Assembly: GCF_000485595.1 (NCBI RefSeq)
Contig: NW_014577274.1
Coordinates: forward strand, 44,069-69,510
Direction: 5' to 3'
DNA from: Priapulus caudatus
Taxonomy: Eukaryota > Priapulida > Priapulimorpha > Priapulimorphida > Priapulidae
DNA length: 25,442 nt
Every line of letters begins with the position of its first letter. The first letter of the stretch is position 1. The notes beneath the pieces were generated by a model. The model had not been told where the DNA came from and searched no databases. It saw nothing but the letters and a program-made list of their open reading frames with translations. Positions 19,201 through 25,442 of this stretch are shown here, piece by piece. Both the position numbers and the translations under genes were made by a program.

Positions 19201-20683
19201 TAGCCACAACATGTTTAAATTTGTTGGTGCAAACTGTATGCTTCAGGTTTACCCAGCAGTAGAATACGATTTCATTCCGAATGATCTACACGTCACTACA
19301 GCCGACCTTGTTCATGTCCAGTGGACAGGGTCGAATACCCACAACAATGCAGCTCCGGGGGGTGATGGCCAAACAGGGGACGCTGGTGAAGGGAAGTCTG
19401 GTATGTTGGGCTCTTTTTTAAAGTTGCATCTACTATCATGTGATAGAGTTGCGCCACATCGGAAAATCTGTCTGCACACGCATTGTTTTTGATAAAGCAA
19501 TTGTGTGATACCAACTATGATGAATGTAGTACTATGCTCATAGTAAATGAATATATGGTGATGCAAACCGTATTATTCCCTCCCACTCAGGTGCATATTA
19601 TCTAGAAAGAATCTTTTCCAATATTAATTGTTGTATTTTGCTTTTTAATGTATGTGTCTATCTATAAATCATCAGAGTTACTCTGTTTTATAAACTCTGA
19701 ATATAAATTATAATCAAGTAAAACAACAACAACAACTGTATTTTCAGGCACAGATAGGAACAACATAGTGCAGCTAAATAAACTCAGCGAGAATTTCCCC
19801 GTACCATATGAGAATTCAACGCTGTGGGAGAACGCGAAGATTGCGTGGATCTACCACGGTAAAAAGAACGTCTCGCCGATGGACCTAGCTCTCAACATGG
19901 CATCATCAGGACGCTACAGGTACACATGCGGCCGTTTAGAATTACGCTGGAGAATTCCTGTTACTCGATAAACATATGAGTGCAGCCACGTGACACCAAG
20001 AGTGGCATGCGACTGCACTGCTACAAAAGAAGTAGTCGGTTTACCAGCAGCAGGTTAAGTTAGTAAGAAAGTGTACAAATGTAGGACGTATTTATTAGTT
20101 GATGAAATCCATCCACCTACCATTTCATTGTGATTTCTACACCATGCAAGCAAGGATCTAAACCCAAAGGATTCCGACAGTTTCCGACCTATCAATAACT
20201 ATTGTGATGTCACACACGTGGTAGAGGTACTTGTGGAGTGTATCGTAGAGCTAATTCATTCCATACCTGTTAAATAATTACATTTAAGTATTTAAATTTT
20301 GCCTGTCTAGTGTGTAAATAGTGTGTATATAGGTAGTGCGTAAATAAATATTGGGGAAAAAATACAATGCCGAAAAAAACCGCTAAATAATTATAGTGCA
20401 AAAACTGTGAATACTGTCGTCTCGTCTGAACTGATTCTCCTCCCCTCCTGATTCTGTGCACGCTCGCACACACAGGTGCTTCACTGCCAAGGACTGCCCC
20501 GGTCAGAAGCACGCCAAGTACATCTTTGGCGTTGGTTTGAAGATGAGCTCGACACTGGATGACGCGCCTGCCAGCTACGAGGGGGCAATGCTGCGATTCA
20601 ACAAGGGAACCTACTACTACGCATGCTCACGAAACAACAACTTCACCAACCGCAGCCAGAAGGGCACTCTCGTCGTTAAGTAG
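12248..20683 (+). CDS. secreted DD3-3 family protein (11 visible exons, one expected exon missing)
   Basis: Exons: 12248-12406, 14225-14396, 14737-14919, 15068-15260, 15570-15736, 15989-16127, 16396-16500, 16856-17132, 19247-19400, 19748-19919 and 20476-20683. They join to 1929 nt, that is 642 residues plus stop, with every phase matching. Residues 1-22 form a signal peptide (hydrophobic [16 protein letters not shown]), and the mature protein begins [18 protein letters not shown]. Landmarks that resemble the DD3-3 family are [90 protein letters not shown] and [10 protein letters not shown]. The family is cysteine-containing, secreted and of unknown function; it is named from Dictyostelium. 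A segment of perhaps 25-30 residues expected after exon 1 is absent, probably in the assembly gap. No transmembrane helix is seen at the C-terminus. Confidence 0.9.
13142..13256 (+). repeat. TA and GA microsatellites in intron 1
   Basis: A (TA)n run at about 13178-13212 is followed by (GA)n at about 13219-13252. Confidence 0.9.
13322..13984 (+). repeat. direct repeat flanking the gap
   Basis: Left copy 13322-13434 and right copy 13885-13984 share GAGGTGT, AAATTTTAATCAGCA, GAGAATAGTT and TAAGGCAGAA in order, with several indels. Confidence 0.8.
13435..13884. other. assembly gap (450 N)
   Basis: 450 undetermined bases within the first visible intron of the DD3-3-like gene. The expected second exon of the gene may be here. 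The flanks 13322-13434 and 13885-13984 are related to each other. Confidence 0.98.
14225..14396 (+). CDS. DD3-3-like exon with TNQHGCG motif
   Basis: Reads [14 protein letters not shown], then [20 protein letters not shown] and CNIVLQYMC. The acceptor is AACTTGCAG and the donor GTTAGC; the exon ends in phase 1. It also joins exon 1 in frame if the missing exon is skipped. Confidence 0.9.
14737..14919 (+). CDS. DD3-3-like exon with [10 protein letters not shown] motif
   Basis: Begins [16 protein letters not shown] after a split Gly. A lysine-rich stretch ([15 protein letters not shown]) follows, then [17 protein letters not shown]. The acceptor is TGATAG and the donor GTGGGC; phase 1 at both ends. 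Confidence 0.88.
15068..15260 (+). CDS. DD3-3-like exon with [16 protein letters not shown] motif
   Basis: Contains [28 protein letters not shown] and then [18 protein letters not shown], the best-recognised block of the family. The acceptor is CTCTACAG and the donor GTATTT; ends in phase 2. Confidence 0.93.
15570..15736 (+). CDS. DD3-3-like exon with [11 protein letters not shown] motif
   Basis: Reads [15 protein letters not shown], then [19 protein letters not shown] and YNYLEKAP. The acceptor is TTGTTGTAG. The donor GTCTCA is weak, yet the split codon G|CA joins exon 7 perfectly. Confidence 0.88.
15989..16127 (+). CDS. DD3-3-like exon with [10 protein letters not shown] motif
   Basis: Reads [20 protein letters not shown] and ends [16 protein letters not shown]. 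The acceptor is TTGTTGCAG and the donor GTACTA, phase 2. Confidence 0.9.
16396..16500 (+). CDS. DD3-3-like exon with [11 protein letters not shown] motif
   Basis: Reads [20 protein letters not shown] then [14 protein letters not shown]. The acceptor is ATTGGTAG and the donor GTGGGT, phase 2. Confidence 0.9.
16856..17132 (+). CDS. DD3-3-like exon with [18 protein letters not shown] motif
   Basis: 92 codons containing [32 protein letters not shown] and [12 protein letters not shown]. It is markedly more GC-rich than its introns. The acceptor is ACATTAG and the donor GTGTGA; ends in phase 0. It can splice in frame to either copy of exon 10. Confidence 0.93.
17182..17722. mobile_element. transposon-like repeat with CAAGGGCGTA ends (copy 1)
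   Basis: The left end CAAGCGCGTAGCCATGGGAG and the complement of the right end CAAGGGCGTATCCAGGAA are similar. Both continue into GGGGGGTCC. It contains A-runs and C-runs and no coding frame. A hairpin GGGGGGTCC/GGACCCCCC lies at 17204-17228. It sits in the intron after exon 9 and overlaps the duplicated segment. Confidence 0.6.
17261..18102 (+). repeat. tandem segmental duplication, unit 1
   Basis: Matches 18536-19328 in order: the GCGTAGCTG start, a C-rich block, the CAAACAGACCACCCTTGTTA block, a GT microsatellite, and the first 82 bases of exon 10. Length differs by about 50 bp through microsatellite and short indels. Confidence 0.92.
17716..17945 (+). repeat. GT-rich microsatellite
   Basis: Imperfect (GTGC/GTGT)n; a shorter counterpart lies at about 18997-19172 in the second duplication unit. 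The long Cys/Val-rich frames across it are low-complexity artefacts. Confidence 0.9.
18021..18107 (+). CDS. duplicated exon 10, upstream copy ending in TGA (possible alternative last exon)
   Basis: Preceded by the same CTTCAG acceptor as the downstream copy. The first 82 bases are identical or nearly identical to 19247-19328 ([20 protein letters not shown], then LVHVQWT). Homology stops after GTGGACAG and the frame reads Ala then TGA (18105-18107). It enters in phase 0, so exon 9 could splice to it. This would give a protein lacking the last 180 or so residues. It may equally be an unused pseudo-exon. Confidence 0.6.
   Translation, partial: VYPAVEYDFIPNDLHVTTADLVHVQWTA
18132..18137 (+). terminator. 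AATAAA polyadenylation signal after the duplicated exon
   Basis: AATAAA lies 25 bases after the TGA of the upstream exon 10 copy. It lies outside the duplicated segment, in sequence unique to the interval between copies. It makes an alternative 3' end possible but may be chance in AT-rich DNA. Confidence 0.4.
18536..19328 (+). repeat. tandem segmental duplication, unit 2
   Basis: The second unit, contiguous with the intact part of exon 10. The separating segment 18103-18535 is single copy. Confidence 0.92.
19247..19400 (+). CDS. DD3-3-like exon 10, intact copy
   Basis: Reads [34 protein letters not shown] and [15 protein letters not shown], as in the family. The acceptor is GCTTCAG and the donor GTATGT; phase 0 in and phase 1 out. 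Confidence 0.93.
19748..19919 (+). CDS. DD3-3-like exon 11
   Basis: Reads [20 protein letters not shown], then [20 protein letters not shown]. The acceptor is ATTTTCAG and the donor GTACAC, phase 2. Confidence 0.9.
20476..20683 (+). CDS. DD3-3-like last exon
   Basis: Reads [20 protein letters not shown], then [18 protein letters not shown] and ends TLVVK before TAG. The acceptor is CACACAG. GC-rich against AT-rich surroundings. Confidence 0.92.
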
Positions 20684-20770
20684 TTGGAAGTCGTCTGAGG
20701 AAATGGAAGTATCGTAGAACGCCTGGATTAGTTTCATTATTGTCTTGTATGCAATTGTAAGCCAGTGTGT

Positions 20771-20988
20771 TAGTACTGCATAGAAAAGACATTTAGCTCT
20801 GTATACGTACAGAAAGTGAAATACCTCTGTTTACTACTTATATGATACACATGGTCATGTATTGCTGTTGCTGTTCACATAGTACTGCATAGAAAAAGCA
20901 TTTAGTAGGTCTGTATACGTACAGAAAGAGAAATACCCCCATCTGCTACGTATAGGAACAAATGATAAACGCATAGTCGTATATATGA
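20771..20988 (+). repeat. 109-bp tandem duplication in the 3' UTR
   Basis: TAGTACTGCATAGAAAA at 20771 and again at 20880, each followed by GTATACGTACAGAAAG and GAAATACC. The units are diverged, and the second half of each is only weakly similar. Confidence 0.8.
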
Positions 20989-21369
20989 GGCACATTGGAC
21001 ACTGCTCAAACTTGTAAATATATATGAATATGGCATTCTCAGAAGATAGCCCATTGAGAGAACTGTTCAGAACATGCCAAAAGATTCCATTCCGCTAAAC
21101 TGTAAAGGTAATTCTAATGTGATAAATCAATTTTCAGCTATGCAACTGTGTGATGAAGTTTATATTTATAAACTTGCATAATATTTATTTTTTTAACATA
21201 TAACAAGCTATTACAAATGTTTTATATTGTTTTAATAATCAGTAAGTAAATCTTCTTTGCAAATTGTGCCCTACTAATTCACTTGACCACAACTATTTTA
21301 TATGGTTATGTGTTTACGTGAAACAAAATGTTTATTGTTTAGTTTTTTTAAGCACTGTGTAGTTTTAAA

Positions 21370-21375
21370 AATAAA
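21370..21375 (+). terminator. candidate AATAAA polyadenylation signal
   Basis: The first AATAAA found after the DD3-3-like stop codon, about 690 bp downstream; another is at 22318-22323. Which is used cannot be told. Confidence 0.35.
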
Positions 21376-21505
21376 TCAGATAATTATAGTAATAGTTTCA
21401 AAAATAGAGGCATTGTGCACTGAAAGGTAGGATTGGTACGGTATTGTCTGATTAACACTTATACTTTCAACTGAAATAACATCATAACTAAAAGTGATTT
21501 AATAA

Positions 21506-21544
21506 TATCAAGAGCTAATAATACCTTATTATTAGCTCTTGATA
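21506..21544. repeat. 18-bp hairpin with family A-like end sequence
   Basis: TATCAAGAGCTAATAATA (21506-21523) pairs perfectly with 21527-21544 across a 3-nt loop. The arm matches the sequence abutting both family A MITE ends (5089 and 1115). Flanks TAATAAT are repeated on both sides if the boundary is moved in by two bases. Confidence 0.75.
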
Positions 21545-21559
21545 ATAATTATGTATTAA

Positions 21560-22720
21560 TGTTGATTAGTGAGCAGCAATGTCATGTGTTGATATTGAAT
21601 ATAAGCTGCAAAATGTGTATTACAAATGGATCAGTCTGTTGCCTGCTCATCGATTATGAAAAAGAAATAGTCAATCTCTGTAAAAACTACTAATTATCGC
21701 CACTAGCCATTCAACAAAGCGCCATTTGCCAAAGTGCCAAAGTGCAATTTAGAATGCAAAACAAAATATAGTGTTGTCAGCACTTTATCTTGCTTTGCTT
21801 TGAGTGTGAAGAACAGCTGGTACTGGGCCCATTTTTTGGGTGTATTTGCTAAATATTCTTGATGAACGTGATTAACTGATTATTAACTGATTATTATTAT
21901 CTATTATCGATCAGTTGGGTGTAATTGATTAATAATAACGAAATTCCAACAGATTTTCGTCACTGTGCATCTTCTAAAGGTTACCCATGCAGTGCAATCA
22001 ACAACAACAAAACAGTTTTAGTTGACTACACGTAAAACTACAGTTTTGGCTATAGCCCAATTCCTTGAAAATTCAAATTTCAGTATATTCAAGTGCGTGG
22101 CTACAGCAACAATTACAACATGCAGGAGCCCGCAGGAACATGAGCAACTGCAGTTCGTGTTCTTGTAGTTATAGTATCAGCCATTATATGAGTATTGTTG
22201 CTCTGCAGAAGTTCACGTATTTCATTAGTTCAGCTGGAACTGAGTGTAGTTTTCTGTTGAATTCTCAATTGTTAATTGAGAGATGTGATTCACAGCCGTT
22301 TGCTATTGCGAACTGTAAATAAAGCTAGATTTCTGCATATTTTTTGGCCATTATATAATTTGTTGTGTCCTGTAGCCTGCAGCTGCCTAACACTATGTAT
22401 TGCCTTTTGAGCCCCATCTTAGCTCTCATGAGACTCACTCGTGGGTAAATTACCTTCAAAACACTAACATTTCGTAAAAATCCTGAATGTTGATTCACAG
22501 TTGGACCAACATTGGTTCATTGTTGGCCGGTGTAGCATGGTTATGGTATACATCCCACCTATGGCAAATGTCCCCTTTCTACATTGCGCGTGCACAATAA
22601 AGGGTAATCGTCTAAGCTCGCCACTAAAACATTTTTGGTAAAAGCTGGCGCCATACAGTAAACACCCGCATAAAAGAAACTGTGGATTAAGAACCTCCAA
22701 GCTGAAATTGGACCAATAAA
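21560..22720. other. AT-rich 3' flank, no gene recognised
   Basis: Contains short direct repeats (CTGATTATTAACTGATTATT near 21877) but no exon that could be supported. Confidence 0.4.
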
Positions 22721-22730
22721 GCACCTATAT

Positions 22731-22774
22731 ATATAAGAACCACTTCAGCCTGGTAAATAAGCAGGTTCTTATAT
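22731..22774. repeat. 11-bp hairpin ATATAAGAACC
   Basis: ATATAAGAACC (22731-22741) pairs with 22764-22774. TAAGAACC occurs again at 22688. A similar TTCTTATATATATAAG lies at 11861. Confidence 0.6.
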
Positions 22775-22963
22775 GAAAAAAATACCGAAAATTAGAGCAA
22801 ACTGGGGCAATCCAAGTATGTGTGCTACGTACACCATTGGAAACCAACAATATGTAGTTCCAGCCAGTGGCGTACGCAAGGGGGGTGTTTGGGGTGTTAA
22901 ACACCCCACTTGCCTCTGTCCCAAACTAACATTAAAAAAAAGAAAAAAAGAGGAGAGGAGAAA

Positions 22964-22965
<2 letters not shown>

Positions 22966-23006
<41 letters not shown>

Positions 23007-23061
23007 AGATGAGAGAGAGAGAGAGCAGAGAGAGAGACGAGACGTGTGTGTGTGTGTGTGA
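22966..23061 (+). repeat. GA and GT microsatellites
   Basis: (GA)n interrupted by GCAGAT and GCAGAG, then (GT)n at 23044-23060. Confidence 0.9.
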
Positions 23062-23200
23062 GAGAGGAGGGAGAGAAAGAGCGGAAAAACGCAGAGGGGC
23101 AGAGAGAACAGAAGGGCCCCTATGATCCTCGTTTATTAAGCTTATATTTGTAAACACCCCTCCCGAGCTGTAAGAAACAAGGCTTAGCCTATAACGCCAG

Positions 23201-25298
23201 CCGGTAAGCCGCCGCACCACGGTGTGATGCTTAGCTGCTGCGCCCATCGGACACGCGCGCTGCCTGATGGCGCCAGCACAAGACACACCGTCGTGGCGCG
23301 GTGCAAACACAGCGCATTTCTTGGCGTGTAGGAAAATATCACACGTGTTTGGATATTTTCTGCCAGCGTGTTGGCCAGATTCCACACCGCTGTGCCGGAA
23401 TGTCGCTGTGTATATTGCACACCGGCATGCTATGTAAACCGACAATCAGCAGCAAGCGTCAGCGACAGCTCACCGTGATCTTAACTTGGCGGGTTGCAAG
23501 CGCGGTTGCCACTGCGGCTACACGACCGCTTACACGCCAAGAATCACGCACGTACAACGCGGTATACGCACGTACACGACCCACGCGTACACGCACGCTG
23601 CAACCGGTCACACGCACGTACACGCGGGTACACGCACGTACACGCAGAGTACACGCACGTACACGCACGTACACGCGGCATACACGTACCGTACACGCAC
23701 GTACACGCACGTAACACGCGGATACACGCACGTACAACGCCAACGTACCACGCACGTACACGCACGTACACGCACAGACACGAAACGTGAACACGCGGGT
23801 ACACGCGGGATACACGCACGCTACACGGCACGCTACACGCGGATACACGCACGCTACACGCACGTACACACAGCATTACACGCACGTACACGCGGCTGTG
23901 CACGGCGATACACGCACGATAGCAGCGCACGCTAACACGCGGCCGTACACGCGTCATAGCACGCCACGTACACGCGGCGTACACGCCGGATACACGCACG
24001 TACACGCGGCGTAACACGCACGTACACGCAGCATACACGCACGCTCACACAGATACACGCGGCCGTACACGCACGTGCACGCGCGTTACACGCACCATAC
24101 ACGCGGGTACCACGGAGATACCACGCACGTACCACGCGGGGTACACGCACGTACAACGCAGATACACGCACGTACACACAGATACACGGCACGTACACGC
24201 GGGGTACACGCGGAGCATACACGCACGTACACGGCACGCACATGCGGTACACTCACGTACACGAAGCCATCCACCACGTACACCGCGTGTACACGCGGAT
24301 AAACGCCACGTACACGCGGGTACCACGCACGTACACGCACTACACGCACTACACACAGAGTACACGCACTGACACGCGGGTACACGGCACGTGTACCGCG
24401 TGTACGTGCGTGTAGCTCCGGGTACCGCGGTGTACGTGTGCGTGTACCCGCCGTGCCACGTCGTGTGTACCCGCGTGTACATTGCGTGATCTGTCGCTGT
24501 ACGTGCGTATAACCGCTGTACGTGCGTGTATCCGCGTGTACCCGCGTGTTTACGTGCGTGTATTACGCGTCTGTACCGACGTGTACGTGCGCTGTACGTG
24601 CGTGTATCCGCGTGCCACCCGCTGTGTACGTGAGTAGTATCTGCTGTGTACGTGCCGTGTACGTGCGTGTATCCGCGTGTACGCTGCGTTGTTTTACGGC
24701 GTGTATCGGCGGTACCGCGTGTACCGCTTCGCTGTACCAAGATAGACGTGTACCGCTGCGTGTACGTCGCGTGCTACGTGCGTGCTATCCGCGTGTACGT
24801 GCGTGTACGCTGCGTGTACGTACGCTGTATCCGTGTAACCCGCGTGTACGTGCGTGATACGTGCGTGTACCTGCGTGTACGTGCGGCCCGTCCCGCGGTG
24901 TACGTGCGGTGTACCCGCGTGCACCGTGCGTGTACCCGCGTGTACGTGCGTATACCGCGTGTACGTAGCCGGGGCATCTGCGTCGTACGTGCGCTGTACC
25001 CGCAAGTGCAAACCGACCGCTGCAACCGCAAGTTAAGATCAGCGTGACTCGCTTGACCTGCCTGCCTATGGTCGAGCTTACATAGATGCCGGTGTACAAT
25101 ATGACACAGCGACTCCGCACCACCGTGGGAATCTGCCACAGCGTGGGCAGAAAATATTCAAACACGTGTGATATTTCCACACCAAGGAAATCGCATGTGT
25201 TTGCACGCGCCACACGTGTGTCTGTGCTTGCGCCATCAGGCACGCGTGTCCGATGCGCCGCAGCCCACAAGACACACCGTGTGGCGGGCAGCTTAAGG
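23201..25298. mobile_element. large foldback element with inverted 10-bp repeat arrays
   Basis: The outer arms, about 23201-23500 and 25022-25298, are inverted copies. Examples: the complement of 23325-23360 matches 25150-25180 around AAACACGTGTGATATTT, and GCGCCATCAGGCA is shared. Between them, 23535-24385 is a degenerate array of GTACACGCAC-like units; from 24395 to 25010 the same units run on the opposite strand. The dyad GGTACACG-GCA-CGTGTACC is at 24379-24397. This resembles animal Foldback or TU elements, with long inverted repeats built on tandem subrepeats. No transposase is seen and no target duplication was found. Confidence 0.82.
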
Positions 25299-25442
25299 AG
25301 TGTGTACAATGAAATGAGCATAAGAGACCCAAAATCGATCTGCTGCCCGGGCATGCTCGACGAATCGCCGATGGCGTAAATAAATGGTAGATTTGGGCAG
25401 AATTGATTGCACGAACACATATTATGTTCATAGACTTGAGTT
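25299..25442. other. flank of the foldback element
   Basis: Nothing recognisable in this short tail. Confidence 0.4.

Noticed and set aside
22464-22724. 86-codon minus-strand frame
   Set aside because: No family recognised; AT-rich flanks and nearby hairpin repeats suggest repeat DNA.
23486-25047. Long overlapping frames rich in Thr-His-Arg-Tyr or Val-Cys-Arg
   Set aside because: They appear in several frames on both strands and follow the 10-bp repeat; no start context, domain or splice signal supports them.

Overview
The window looks like nuclear DNA of a metazoan, probably a non-bilaterian or other marine invertebrate; the species cannot be fixed from sequence alone. Reasons: genes split into short phase-consistent exons with GT/GC...AG introns, AT-rich introns packed with miniature inverted-repeat transposons (MITEs), an interstitial CCCTAA (TTAGGG-type) tract, and two eukaryotic gene families. 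There is no bacterial-style operon structure, and nearly all open frames longer than 60 codons are chance ORFs.

Left part (about 1.98-8.6 kb, minus strand): the 5' portion of a gene for a KNTC1/Rod-like kinetochore protein. Ten coding exons from 8019 down to 1979 give about 301 residues of the N-terminal beta-propeller in one continuous frame. The gene runs off the left side of the window. Its introns hold at least five MITE insertions, one nested inside another, and the second coding exon ends in a GC donor. A noncoding first exon probably ends at 8596.

Middle (about 8.6-12.2 kb): an intergenic, probably divergent promoter region. It holds simple repeats, a CRE plus E-box pair near 9.5 kb, tiny perfect hairpins flanked by 7-9 bp direct repeats, the telomere-like tract and a CAGGGTTCTCCC-ended element just upstream of the next start codon.

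Right-centre (12.25-20.68 kb, plus strand): a nearly complete gene for a secreted DD3-3 family protein (named after the Dictyostelium protein; function unknown). Eleven exons are visible and join in frame to 642 residues. One further exon is expected and may lie in a 450-base assembly gap (13435-13884). A tandem duplication has copied an intron segment plus the first 82 bases of exon 10. The upstream copy reads into a TGA and is followed by an AATAAA, so it could act as an alternative last exon. The duplicated segments also carry another transposon-like repeat and GT-rich microsatellites.

Right end (20.7-25.4 kb): 3' UTR and AT-rich intergenic DNA, GA/GT microsatellites, then a roughly 2.1 kb foldback element (23201-25298). 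It has inverted arms of about 300 bp and an inner array of a degenerate 10-bp repeat that switches strand at a dyad near 24388.

The two genes have no evident functional link. One serves the mitotic checkpoint and the other is secreted; they simply lie head to head.
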